Source: Cinnamomum chago (lineage: Eukaryota > Streptophyta > Magnoliopsida > Laurales > Lauraceae). Taken from it: 64,000 nucleotides of DNA. The notes under the pieces were generated by a model. That model made no database searches, was not told the origin of the DNA, and saw only the letters and a program-made list of their open reading frames with translations. The position numbers and the translations under genes were made by a program. Shown here piece by piece: positions 32,658 to 44,272 of the stretch (its first letter is position 1; every line of letters starts with the position of its first letter). The stretch covers positions 125,461,501-125,525,500 of the forward strand of contig CP142451.1 of NCBI GenBank assembly GCA_038049695.1, in the 5' to 3' direction.

Positions 32658-33135
32658 TTACATGATCTATATGCATGTGTAAAAAATGCAGGTTTCTGAG
32701 TCCCGATTTGAGCATAAAAATTGATTTTTTGCTTCTGCTGTGTCTCTCATTTGGGCTGAGCCCATTCTTGCCCATATATAAAATGAACCCAAATTTTAAG
32801 ATCAAGCCTGGCCCGTGTACCAAAATCTAAGGTTCAAGCCCAGCCCAATGCAGGCACCCAATCCGATCTAAAGCTGTGATCATATCCCGCAAATGCTCAT
32901 ATGGCCTATTACAATATCAACTTTGATTAAAAGTGATCCACCTGCTTATTGAATATAGCCATGGCTTTAAAACATAGTTTCATGCAACACAACTTCATCG
33001 ACCAAAACTCCCTTGTAATGGACCAAATAACAGCTCAAACCAGTCTATCAATGTTTTTCCGGCACGCTTTAGTTTTAAAAGTTCATTATAAAAGTATAGA
33101 AAATGAATTCTTTTCTAAAATTACAAGTATCTTAA

Positions 33136-33137
<2 letters not shown>
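32658..33137. other. Intergenic, no gene supported
   Basis: AT-rich non-coding DNA between the copia fragment and a SINE. No termini or coding signal are seen. Confidence 0.45.
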
Positions 33138-33183
<46 letters not shown>

Positions 33184-33352
33184 TGTCGTCGTGGTCATTA
33201 CGTGATAAGAACAGATCTCTTCTATGCACTCCACTTTGGCTCCACCCAAGTATATTTTCTTCAATGCACTCCGCATTCGCTCCACCCGAGTATATTTGGG
33301 ACCGTGCTCTCCAGTGGGTGAGCATGGATGCTCATGACCACTAGGCTATCCC
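33138..33352 (-). mobile_element. SINE-like element with 45-base poly(A)
   Basis: On the minus strand the head, GATAGCCTAGTGGTCATGAG, resembles a tRNA A-box region. The body follows, and then a pure A tail (T run 33138-33182 on the plus strand). Inside are two partial repeats containing CTCCAC(T/C)...GCTCCACCC. The B-box is not clear, so SINE is likely but not certain. Confidence 0.55.
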
Positions 33353-33581
33353 ACGCTCTCAATCTCTAGATAATTTAGTGGGGTTTAAGTACAAACAAAA
33401 TTATGATATCCTATAATGCATGTCTTTATGTATATATGAGGATTGATCCCATAGTGATGGTGCCAGTGGAATTTTAACGTGGATGATTAAATGTTGGCAA
33501 ATGTAGACTGTTACTATTAAATGGTTATGCAAGCCCAACACTTTGAGGTAATGAGAATTGGAGATAAAAAAAAAACCTTCA

Positions 33582-33925
33582 GGTCACGTTTGGCAACCAA
33601 ATTTATAGGATAAAGATTTTCAGTTTTCCTAAAGTTTAATAAATCCATATTTGATAATTGTAAATTTCTAGAATTTGGAGAAATAATAATATTCATTTGC
33701 TAGGATTTTCAAATCTGACCACCACCCACCATAAGATTTGAAAATTCTCTTTTAAGTGAATTTTCATACCAAATTTTATTTTTCTTAACTATATTCATTA
33801 ATACACACCAATATTAACGTGAAATCCTCAACTAAATAAATCTCGAATGAGGAATTCATGTTAATTCCATTGGTAGTGAACAATCATACGATCTATGGAT
33901 TCCTCGCCTGTTACCAAACATGCAC
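33582..33925. mobile_element. MITE, 344 bp
   Basis: The left end is GGTCACGTTTGGCAACC. The right end in complement is GTGCATGTTTGGTAACAGG. TCA flanks both sides (33579-33581 and 33926-33928). Terminal CA(C/T)GTTTGG plus a 3-bp duplication is reminiscent of PIF/Harbinger MITEs, although TCA is not the usual TWA. Confidence 0.6.
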
Positions 33926-34150
33926 TCAAACATAAATAAAAGACTAAATTCATTATTTTGAGATATTAAGGTAATGAGATAATATGGTCCCTATGAATAC
34001 AACACATACGTTTATGATTTACCACACGGTCGCCAAAATAAATAAAATGATAATGCATGCATGGTCTCTCATACACCATGTATTCTCTTCATTGTTGGAA
34101 TGAAACAACCCTTTTTTTACTAGAGAGAGTTGAGATCAGCAGTTGATTGA

Positions 34151-37100
34151 TCAGGCAGTGGCTTTATTTTCCATCCTTCGCTTGCGTTCTTTAGAGAGGA
34201 GGTCAGCGAAACGACTCAATGCTTCTTCGTTGGTGCCTGCTCCTTGTATCGGCTCAAACATGCCCGTCTCCAGGTTCACCCTCGATACTGGCTTCTTCAG
34301 AAGATCCTGGCCGATCCTCACCAGTTCCTGCATGTTCTTATCCGTTGATATATCCACTGAGGCTGTATCTCCCACCAGTTTGTCCTCCTGATTGCCACAT
34401 TATCATTATTACATTTATTGTTAGAAGAAATAAATAAAATGGTTGAGATTGATAGCCTTAAAGTCACAGGTTCCACTTAAAAAGGCAATAAATACCCCCA
34501 CAGTTTAAGTGCCTCGATAAATGTAAAGTTACCCACGAGCTTGCCTCCAAGATAAAACAAGCCTAGATCTTCAATATGGTTGATTGCAGTTTGCAATATC
34601 CAAGACAAACTATGAACATCATGCTAGTCTGACATAGGTGTTTGGATTCGAACTCGCAGAAAATCTTATGCATTTTGAGATAGATTCTGCAAACTCGCTA
34701 AGGATGTTCATGAGTCACTTAGACGATCAACCAAAGATTCTTATCATTTGTCATTCAGAGCAATCCTAAGGAGTCACAACTATCATCAACTCTGTCTCTC
34801 TTGAAATCATACATCTCCTTACTAACGTGATAAATTAGTCACATGTAGGTGAGATGCTGATTCAGGACTAACTACCGGAGTTTGATCCAAATTCAAACTC
34901 TACTAGGGTCACGAATTAGGACTTAATTGGGAGATTCACCCATGATCTTAGCCACTTGTTTCATTCGACGTGGATCCTATGGTAGACAGGGCACGTGATT
35001 TCTTTACACCACAACAAGTGCACCCAAAACACTAAAACCATGGACAACGGGCTAAAATGAAAGGTCGTGAAAATTGGTACTAGTGTCAGGAGGAATTTCA
35101 TCCATAACCATGGGGAAGCGTTGAAAATAAGTGGTTAATAAATGGATATTGGCTCGAACGAAAGGGTGTCTAATTCTAAACCAAAAGCGGCCAGTACTTA
35201 AGTCAGATTGGACTCACTAGGCCTATAAAAAATAATACTGACCTTACTCAATACAACAACTAGGTCTGACCCGCCCGGGTCAGAGCACGAAGGTCCAATA
35301 AAACGAACTTTCCATATGCAAGATTTCTTAAATAATTTTTAACATTTCTATATATATATATATATTTTGCTTTCAGAGAGTTTCCAACCTTTTGTACTGG
35401 ACTAATCCCTCTAAGTTCAGAGGGAATCCGGATAAACTCTCATATAGCCCAGTGTGGTTGTGTAATTTCGAACCTATAATCTTCGGATACAAACCGTGGT
35501 CTTAAGTCAACTGAGACAATCTTTTTTTAAGTTCATTCCATGAGGTTGAAGTGGGCGCAGGTTAAGTGATATTAATGAAAAAGGAGAGAGGAAAAAAAAT
35601 AAAATTTTGTTTGCTTGTGTAAGAGGTAGAACCTGAATACGGAGATATTGATCCTCGGACTTGAGGGCTTTGAAGACAACAGAATTGTGAAAGTCAACCA
35701 TGTCAGAGCTTGCTTGGAAGAAAGAATCGATTAAAGGATTGCCTCCATTGCTGGTAAGCCATCCCAAAACTCCCCATTTTGCAGCCATGGGAGCACTGTA
35801 CTTGTTTTCTTGCTTGGGTGACCCCGTCCCAACAGAGATGACTAAGAACTCTTTGCAGTACTCCATGGGTTTCATGTTCAAGAAATCTGAGTTTCCCATT
35901 TGAATCTCTTTACTGACTTGGGTGATAGCTGCTAATGTCTACACAAAATAAATAAATATTTTTTTTATATTTCAGTTTCTCATGTCATCACACAAAATTT
36001 AATTTTATGGAATTGATTTAAGGGAAATCTTTAAATATGGCCTTAAGTTTTTGCCATATTTAAAAAAGGACACAAGTTTTGAAACTTTTTAAATTAGTTC
36101 CTAAGCTTTCTAGTAATTTTTTATTTAAAGACATACGACCATTTAAATGTATTTTTTGGTGACTTTTTCCCTCAATATTTTTTAAATATCCAAATTACCC
36201 TTCATTTAAAGCCATGATATGGTTTCGGCAGCCACTACATGCAGCCAATCGCTGTAGGAATAGTGGGTGTCCTTGATCACTGTGAAAATACTAGCGAAGG
36301 AAATGAGAAGAATATAGAGGAAGTGAAGGAAAGTTTTATTACAATGAAGGGTAATTTGGGTATTAAAAAAAAAGGAAAAAAGTCGCCGAAAAATAACTTT
36401 AAATAGTTGGATGTCTTTAATTGAGAATTTGCTGAAAAACTTAGGGACTAATTTGAAAAGTTTTGAAACTTATGTCCTTTTTTGAAATAAGGCCTAAACT
36501 TAATGGACGTTTTTGAAATCCTCCCTTGATTTAATTTTGATAGATGTTTTAATCTATAAATCCCTCTTTTTAACCCTTTTTTCAATAAAAAAAAAAAGGC
36601 CTTGGGATGCAGAGACATTTCATTTCAAATATTAATATAAACTTGAATTTGAAGAAAAGGAATGTGTTTTTACAGGATTATTGGCTGCAAGCCCTCCATC
36701 AATGAGGTCGAAATTCTTGATATTTCCTACAGTATCTTTTGTTTGGAAGTGGTGGGCAGGAAAATAAGTTGGAGCTGCCGAGGTACCAATGCACACGTCT
36801 GAAAGGAGAGGGGGGTCTTTGAAAGCTTCGAATTCCCTTTTTGCCTGTATAAATAAAAGAAAGATTTTAAGTTAGATTCAAATTAGTTACTGAACTATTA
36901 TCGTCATTAAGGGCATCTTTGTTTACATAAAATACATAGGAATTTATTGTGAAATAAACTCCACCAAAGGAAAGAGGAGAGGCCGTAAGTGTACAAGCTG
37001 AGGGAGAGGTGAAAGAAATCCCGTGGTGATGTAGATGGGACCTCAATTTTTGTAGCTATAGGTATTGAATTATTATGGTGATGGCTTGGTGTTCATTTTC

Positions 37101-39195
37101 AATCTTCCCTTAATTTAATTTTCACTAAATGAAAGATTATTTAATGTTCGATTTTAAATTTCTCACTTTTGGTTTTCATTTTTAACCAAAATAGAAGCAA
37201 AACAAGCCCAAAGGCAACCAAAGTAATTGTGAATTCGAGGCTTGTGGAGCCAATCGGAACCTCATAAAACAAGAGGAAGGCAAGGGGGTGTGTTTGTGTA
37301 AGATCCCTTCTTATTTTGAGGACGTGACAGTTTGTCATTAAAAAAAAAAAAAAAAAAGGATCATTTGGCATTACTAATTATCAATTAGATTAAAAACTTT
37401 AGAACTAATTGTTAAATTAAATAAATGTCAATTAGCAACTAACAATCATCGGATCACTTGCAAGAAGAATTTGATTTTTTTAAATGATGGGGTCCACAAT
37501 CACCCTTTATATATGACTAACCAGGTAGTACTAGGTCTCACAGGAATGTTGCACATTTACTTATGTGGAAAGAAAGATCTAAGCCCTAACTCGCTAAATT
37601 TATCAAAAGTTGGATATTCATTTTGAATGGTTCAAATTTTGATAAGCAGACCCAATCGATAGCATCTTCAACTTTCCAGTAATTCCTGGAATCAAGGATC
37701 CAGATCCTAAAAGACAATGAATAATTTAGCTTAGCAGACCTCCGAATGAATCATGGAAAAATGATGTTTAGATCATTGTGGTTACAAACCTCAAAGGTGG
37801 AGAAGATGATAGGCTGCAAGATCCTGATGTCGAACGCTGGAATGACCACGTTTGTCAAGGTTTGGTGCAACCTCGTTTCTCCAAGAAATTCTCGAAGGAT
37901 CGAGTGTAAGTACTTCCCATTGTATTTAGGCCCCCACACCGCACCCCCTAAGTTCCAAACTGCGCCCAAAATGCCACTGCAATATTAACACCTTCATGCC
38001 ATCAGTAGTCACACATGCCCATGTATTGGGAGTACTATAGTGGTATTACTTGGTACTGATTGTTGCAATACCGAACACATTCTGTACCATGAGTAACGGT
38101 GCACAAAAAATCCGTCGATCTTTAAAACCAGTCCAATCCAATTCGATTTGTGATTTTTTAACCGAACCGAAGGCAAATGGATTCGTAACGATTGAAAATC
38201 TCGTAATCCATTACCTACGGATCGGTGACGGATTTTACCCTCAATCCACGAATTTAATTTGATCCGATCCGTTGACATTAAATATAAATATAAATAACAT
38301 AAGAGGTCTAAATATAAGTCAAGAGGTCTAAATATAAAGGAAGAAAAAACTTCAAGGGTCAAAATATAATTTACCTTTATATTTCAGTATAACAAATGAA
38401 ACTCTAAATCAAATGTCGCTCTAGTCTTGAGAGCATGCTCTTCAAATATTCTTTGACATTAGATTCAACGGATTGAACGGATCCGATCCAGTCCTTCAAG
38501 GATCGGATCGGTTTTTAACAGCCACAGATTAATAACAGATTTCAAATCTATCAATCCATAGGTAACAGATTGATGATGGATTTGGCTTAATCCATACCAA
38601 TCATATCCATGTACACCCCTGATGATGGACTCATGTCCACTCTATTATGCAATACATTATGCAAATATGATAACTACGTTGTTATATTTTTCTTTCTGCT
38701 GGCATGTAATAGGCCCACCCAGTAATCTCACCAGACGCACTATACCATAAACCCACCCAAATACGTTACATGATAAGGACATATATAAATCACCTGTTTT
38801 GAGGAAATATCTTTGGAGAGTGTTTTAAGTAGAAGGGGACGATGTCCTTGGCAGCATAGAGAGGGCGGTTGTCCTTGTCTGGAGCTGTGATCATGGAGGT
38901 CACTAGCCCACCTGTGCTCGTCCCTGCAATCACATCGAAATAATCTGCAAGTCTCACGTCCTTCCCATCAAACTCCTGCAACCACAAAACAATGAAAATT
39001 TTGCTTAAAATCCTTCTATTTTCATGAATGATATTGGCATGCATGAAGAAGAAGGAGAAGAAGAAGTACTTGTAACTTGGATTCAAGACATGCAAGAACA
39101 GTCGCTGGAATGATGCCTCTGAGGCCGCCTCCATCTATGCTAAGCACTGTCACAGTTTTTCCTCCTGCAGGAGGGGGAGTGCTCGAACTACCCAT
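34151..39195 (-). CDS. Patatin-like phospholipase / acyl hydrolase, six exons
   Basis: The product is a serine-aspartate acyl hydrolase of the plant patatin family, which releases fatty acids from phospho- and galactolipids. Exons: 39195-39070, 38975-38794, 37976-37790, 36844-36674, 35938-35633 and 34387-34151. All introns are GT-AG and phases agree, giving 402 residues, close to the roughly 400-residue PLP2 type. The oxyanion-hole motif DGGGLRG is at residues 21-27, the nucleophile elbow GTSTG at 60-64 (Ser62) and the catalytic DGG at 214-216. There is no signal peptide: the N-terminus is [12 protein letters not shown], so a cytosolic or membrane-surface location is likely, unlike vacuolar tuber patatins. 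Introns hold a hAT-like MITE, a MULE-type MITE and a SINE. It is the undamaged partner of the pseudogene at 25644-29139. Confidence 0.93.
35364..35525 (-). mobile_element. tRNA-derived SINE in intron 5
   Basis: On the minus strand, CTCAGTTGACTTAAG stands at the A-box, GGTTCGAAAT at the B-box, and the body ends GGATTAGTCCAGTAC...GAAAGCAAAATATATA. It is related to the SINE at 44105-44272. Copy 1 of the duplication does not reach this region. Confidence 0.75.
36022..36525. mobile_element. Mutator-like MITE in intron 4 (copy 2), 504 bp
   Basis: Flanked by TTGATTTAA at 36013-36021 and 36526-36534. It has the same length and position as the copy-1 insertion, so it predates the duplication. Confidence 0.85.
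38094..38621. mobile_element. hAT-like MITE in intron 2 (copy 2)
   Basis: The left end is TAACGGTGCACAAAA. The right end in complement is CAGGGGTGTACATGG, a common hAT-MITE terminus. The flanking octamers ACCATGAG and ATGATGGA have drifted compared with copy 1. Confidence 0.6.
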
Positions 39196-39356
39196 TGAAG
39201 TACTTGAGACTCTAATTCACAAGTCTGTCTCTCTCTGTGCTTATGTGCTTGGAACTTGTTACTCGATAGTCTTCAGTAGAGAATGAGGAGAGGGCGGGGA
39301 AGAAATAAAAGGAAGGAAAAGTTTGGAGAGGTAGAGAAGAGCACAAGGAAGGAGAA

Positions 39357-39363
39357 ATTTATA
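39357..39363 (-). promoter_or_regulatory. TATA box of the patatin-like gene
   Basis: TATAAAT on the minus strand lies about 162 bp before the ATG, in a CT-rich context typical of plant promoters. Transcription would start near 39330, giving a 5' leader of about 130 bases. Confidence 0.6.
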
Positions 39364-39718
39364 GTAGAGTGTGAGCAGCAGCAAAACAAGGGAAAGTAGA
39401 GATTTGAAAGTCGCTGGGGCCGGAGGAGAACAAGTAAAAAGGAAATGTGTAGTTGAGAGTTGAGACATCATTGTCCCATCTTAATTATCTCTTTTCTATG
39501 AAACTTCCAAAGAGTTTTGAAAATTCTAAAAAAAAAAAAATAATCTTCATTTATAATAAATTTAAGGTTCTTTACATAAATTAGAAAAAATTGATAACCA
39601 TTCTTGAAGGGTTTTTAAGTGTTTATATAAATAAAACATCAAACTATAATGTTGTAAGATCAGATGCTAAAAGGCGACTACATAGATAGAAGGGAGTTAC
39701 AATAGTGAAGCTCGGTCA

Positions 39719-40561
39719 CACTACAACATTTTGAGATTCAGCTACGAAAATTTTTGTAACTAAAAGTTAACAAAATGTTGGTAAAATCCTTTACCGACGA
39801 AAATAACTCGACGTCGGTAAAATTTGGTGGACAAAATAATTTACCGACGAAATTAATTTGCGTCGGCAAAAATACGATTTTTACCAATGATTATTTGACT
39901 TTTACCGACGTTCTTCTTCGTCGGGAAAAGTAAAAATAAAAAATAAAAAAAATGAAATACTTTCGCCGACATTTTTTTTCGTCGGAAAACATTTTTGGAG
40001 GCTAATTTTCGTTGGTAAAAAATTAATTTTGCCGACAAAAAATAAATAAATAATAATAAATGCTTTTATCGACGTTTTATTTTTCGTCGGCAAATGAAAA
40101 ATAAAAATAAATAACAAATGAAAAATCTTTTACCGACGTTTTTTTTCGTCGACAAAATAAAATAGAAAAATAAATAAGAAAGGAAAAGATTTTTACCGAT
40201 GTTTTTTTCGTCGGAAAAATAAAATAGAAAAATAAATAAAAAAGGAAAAGACTTTTACCGACGTTTTTTTTCGTCCGCAAAACACAATAAAAAATAAATA
40301 AAAAATGTAAAGACTTTTACCGACGTTTTTCTTTCGTCAGCAAAAGAAAATAAAAAATAAAAAAAATAAAAAGATTTTTGCCAACGTTTTTTTCGTCGGT
40401 AAAACATATAAAGCGTCGCTAAAAGTCATTTTACCGACGTTTTCTAATTCGTCGGTAATAATCTCTCATTTTGACTTCCCTAAATTCCAAGATTGAACTT
40501 TGCCGACAATTTATAAAAGCGTCGCCAAAATTCGTAGCTAAAAGTGCAAGTTGTTGTAGTG
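39719..40561. mobile_element. CACTA MITE (copy 2), 843 bp
   Basis: It starts CACTACAACATTTTG and ends GTTGTTGTAGTG, with TCA before and TTA after. It is shorter than its partner at 29653-30598 through loss of internal repeat units. Minus-strand frames in it are chance products of the repeats. Confidence 0.88.
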
Positions 40562-40808
40562 TTAATTAATGGAGAATTAATAAGTAAAAGGTCATCACCC
40601 AGTGCGGTCCTGCCGAAATAGAGTCATGGGAGGGTCCAGATCAGAGACAAACCTAATCTTTAAAAAAATTTCACAAAGTGTCTACTCGTAGGTCTTGAAC
40701 CTATGTTATCACGCATGGCACTTGAGACTTTTACCATTGACAAGTCTTACAGCATAATCAACATTTAAAAAATATTTGTTAGAGAGAATTTGTCATATTT
40801 TGTTATGC

Positions 40809-40968
40809 TTTAAAGGGAATACACTTCTTGTTACATTACCTTCCCCCCACCCCCTTACTTTTACCAATAAATTTCATGTATTCAGAAAAAAAAAAATCGG
40901 GCAACGAAACTTTCATTAAAAAAGAAGGGAAAGACAAATACAAAAAATAAGAAAGTAAGAGAGCCTCT
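40809..40968. other. Short spacer with A run
   Basis: Unrelated to copy 1. It contains a pyrimidine-rich stretch and a poly(A) run near 40886-40896. No gene is seen. Confidence 0.4.
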
Positions 40969-41783
40969 TGTGTGGGGCAACTCTTAATGCGCAAGTTATG
41001 CAAAGGCTAGCAATAATGTCAGCTTGTGTTCCGTTTCGGCTACATGCGCCTCGGCACGAACACTGGAGCGCTTGCCGAGACCAGCACTGGTGCAAATCAT
41101 CTCGGCCATATGCTTCGTCAAAAGAGATGTGCGTCTCGGCTATAGCCGAGGTGAAGAGCTGCTACCCGAGACGGGCACATACAACCACGCCTGTCATTTG
41201 GACACGTGACAGGGTACGGGCACGCGCTGATGAGACAGATACATCATCCAAGCCGTCCACCCTCATCAAACCTTTGACAGAACCACATCCAATGTCTGCA
41301 GCCATATCAGGACAAGGCTCGAGAAAGGATCTGATGGGGCCCTAGCCGCCAACAGGTCAAGGCAAGATCAGGCCCAATGTGACTAGCATTTAATACAGCA
41401 TGGGCTGATCAAACCTTCATTTAATGCAATGTGGGCTATAATGGACCTTCATCGATTGCTCTATGGGCTAATGGCCCTAGCAGTCAAATCATGAGACCCA
41501 CTAACAGGCACCCAAGATATTTCTCATATAAGGTGATCCACCACCCAAGGCCATGTACGCATACATGCATGCAACTCCCTAAACGTTACTCTGCCTTTCT
41601 TCTCTGATCTTCGCCCTTGCACTAACTTAGGCATTGGAGAGCCCTGTGCTGCCCACAGCCAGGGTCCTTTGACTGTTTTTTCTTCCCTTTCAGGTCCCTG
41701 AAGCCGCTAGCTCTCTCCAGTCACTTAGATAAATCCTCAAAGGCTCCCCCTAATCTTGTGGGCTAACATTCTCAGCACCTACA
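40969..41783. mobile_element. Solo LTR, 815 bp, target duplication CCTCT
   Basis: It begins TGTGTGGGGCAACTC and ends TCAGCACCTACA. CCTCT lies immediately before (40964-40968) and after (41784-41788). Length, termini and the inner blocks (GGCATTGGAGAGCC...CAGGGTC, then TTTCAGGTCC) match the LTRs of the element at 51257-57771, so it is the same or a sister family. Frames such as 40968-41345 are LTR sequence, not genes. Confidence 0.85.
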
Positions 41784-42526
41784 CCTCTCAACCCCAAATT
41801 TGGCCAAACCATAGGCCATAAAGTTAACCAATATAAGTTTATGGTGGAAGACAACATTTAAGATGGCAGAAACAACCCAGATTTCATTAAAGTCGAATTG
41901 AAATTCCCAAAAATCAAACTTCCTACCGGATGCCCAAGGAATCACATTCATGGACTTTCGATAGATTACTATTTCTTATTGTATAGCCATGTAGCAAAAC
42001 ACTTTAGACAGACCCAAATTGATGGCATAAAAACTAGTTAAGGTGATAATTATGATGATAATCAATCTCATAAAAATAAAGGTTTGTAGGGGCACACCCA
42101 GGGGATGAGAATAGTGCTAAGAAAATGGTGCAGATTTAGGGACCCCATTGAAACTGTTTTTCCTTGGAATTGCAAATTAATTTTTCACTTTTTGTAGTAA
42201 AAAAGTAATCGCACCAAACATGATATGGATTTCACTACAATATAAAATCATTAATGCTTTCCATACTTCTTTTGGGGAAATGCAGTAAGGGGCTAATTTT
42301 CAGATTGAACATATTAATAATCATTCCGACATAAGTTTCCTAACATCAAATGTGAAATCCATTGATCTTTGATCAATTGGTGAGGGGACGCGGACCTTTT
42401 TCCTCATTCACCCAGTCCATGCACGAGACTCTCTCCAAGAGGGTCGGCTGCGAGCTTAGACTTGTTCTTATTTCCACCAAGTTTCCGTGTGGTCGAAATT
42501 CAATAGAAATGGTCGCACCAAAAGAT

Positions 42527-42970
42527 GTCCTTTTCCACTACCTAAATGGCCAAATAACACTTGTGGAAGACCGTCGTGACTCATGAAAATGTTGGAAGAT
42601 AAAAACAAGAATTAGTTATGAAGATTCCAAGAAAATATTTTTTACTATTTTCATTTAAAGAGATAACCCATTATTTTTTATTAGTTCTTTAATTCCATGA
42701 GGTATTTTTATTTTTTTACTATCAAAGGCTTCTCAATCATTTAGGTTGGACTAATCTACTTGTGCCTAAGGAAAGTCGTGTAAACTCCCTTATAGCTCTA
42801 GTGTGGTAGTACAATTTCGAACATTAGATGTCATTTTCCACTGCCGATTTCCAAAGCACTACCTAAATGGTCAAATAACACTTGTAGAAGACCGTCGTGA
42901 CTCATGAAAATGTTGGAAGATAAAAGCAAGAATTAGTTATGAAGATTCCAAGAAAATACTTTTTACTATA
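42527..42970. repeat. Dispersed direct duplication of about 115-125 bp
   Basis: 42527-42652 and 42857-42970 share CTACCTAAATGG, AAGACCGTCGTGACTCATG and AAGATTCCAAGAAAATA with few differences. The second copy sits between the two halves of a minus-strand SINE. Confidence 0.85.
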
Positions 42971-43020
42971 GTCGTGTAACCTCCCGGTGCAAACCGTGGT
43001 CCTACGCCAACTAAGCTACT
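42715..43020 (-). mobile_element. SINE split by an inserted segment
   Basis: The 3' half (42715-42831) and 5' head (42966-43018) follow the SINE at 44105-44272 on the minus strand, with an A-box TAGCTTAGTTGG in the head. Between them lies the second copy of the 42527-42652 sequence. Confidence 0.65.
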
Positions 43021-43336
43021 TATTAGGGTTCATTCCATGAGGTTCAACACTCCTTGCTGGGTGGAATCCGGTCGGTCCACTTTTTGCGATATGCATGTTT
43101 TAGAGTTGAGTTGTTCATTCTGATATTCGAACTAGTTAGCTCTAAAACCATATTACAATTTCTTAGCTAATCATTCCTATAAAGACTTCAAGGCATTAGT
43201 AAGACGATGGAAATACTTTTCACTATATTTTTGGGATGATTATTTCCCTAATCATTTCTCTCCCACATTTTCTTCCTTAAATGTACCTATAGATTATTGG
43301 GCCTCTCTAAGGCTTTTTGGAAGAAGCAATAATTTG

Positions 43337-43537
43337 GGAATCCTTGAAAATTCTCAGTTGAGATTTTTCACCGTGAAAAGAGTCTTTTCTAGACTTATTT
43401 TAGGATCTTTAAAGAGCTATTCAAATGTTGTTGAGTGTGAATCCTTGAAAATTCTAGGTTGTGATTTTTCTCCATGGAAAGAATCTTTTCTATACTTATT
43501 TCAACATCTTTGCATAACTATATTAAAATGTTGTCGA
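43337..43537. repeat. About 103-bp tandem duplication
   Basis: GAATCCTTGAAAATTCT starts both units (43339 and 43440). Both continue with a GATTTTTC block, a CTTTTCTA...ACTTATTT block and AAATGTTGT. The units have diverged moderately. Confidence 0.8.
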
Positions 43538-44104
43538 CCGCGTCAACGGCATCGACTTGTTTCATGCCACCAAGTGGGTTCATGTGGGACCTAAAATTCT
43601 TTTTCAACATCTAAACATGGGAAAATGCAAAATAAAATTCTAGGTTTACGACTTTGTTAACCATGTAATTCCAAGTCGTCGTTGTCGTCCTCTTCTTCCT
43701 CATCTTCAAACAATGACAGTGGAAAGGAACATAATAAAAACACAAAACAGAGGACTACTCACAAAAATTGGTAGAAGTTTGGGTCAGCCCTACCCACTAG
43801 GGGGACCCCCCCCCCCCCCACCTCAACATTTCATAAAACCCCTTAAATATTCAGAAAACCCTATGCAATTTTTACATATGGCTCCTCCAAGTCCTTTACA
43901 TATTTTTGTACATAATGGCGGCATGGCGCCCCCAAGGAAATGTCCTTAGATCCGCCCGTCCCTAGCTTTTGGTCTAGGAAGCTACCATTCATGGGCCACT
44001 ACATTTTCCTACCTGTTAACCTTCAGGCTTCTCCTCAATGTTGAAGTTATAAACAATAAAGGGAGGTACACTCTCAAGATCATCAGAACTGACTATGTAA
44101 AAGT

Positions 44105-44272
44105 GGTAGTTCAGTTGGTCTAAGACCACGGTTTGCACCCGAAGATTATACATTCGAAACTGCACTATCACACTGGGGCTACAGGGGAGTTTACCCAGCT
44201 TCTTTCGGAATCCGGAAGGATTAGTTCAGTCCAAAGAATTGGAAACCCTTCGATAGCAAAAAAAAAAAACTC
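44105..44272 (+). mobile_element. tRNA-derived SINE
   Basis: A-box GGTAGTTCAGTTGGT near the head, B-box-like ATTCGAAAC at 44153-44161, the body GGATTAGTTCAGTCC...CCTTCGATAGC, and a poly(A) tail at 44259-44270. It is the best-preserved member of the family also seen at 35364, 42715 and 47930. Confidence 0.8.

Larger units (their letters stand above)
35622..40808. repeat. Segmental duplication, copy 2
   Basis: This is the partner of 25633-30843. Copy 2 contains the intact gene and continues past exon 5 into exon 6, so it is probably the parental copy or the more complete one. Confidence 0.9.
41784..44104. other. Intergenic with short duplications and SINE pieces
   Basis: No gene is supported. 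It contains the SINE pieces and local duplications listed separately, a C run at 43807-43819, and otherwise AT-rich sequence. Confidence 0.5.

Noticed and set aside
39853..40280. Minus-strand frames rich in Lys and Phe
   Set aside because: Products of the about 62-bp repeats in the CACTA MITE. Their equivalents in copy 1 are not conserved as frames.
40968..41345. 125-codon plus-strand frame
   Set aside because: It lies wholly inside the solo LTR 40969-41783.
43334..43594. 86-codon plus-strand frame
   Set aside because: Runs across a 103-bp tandem duplication and has no domain.
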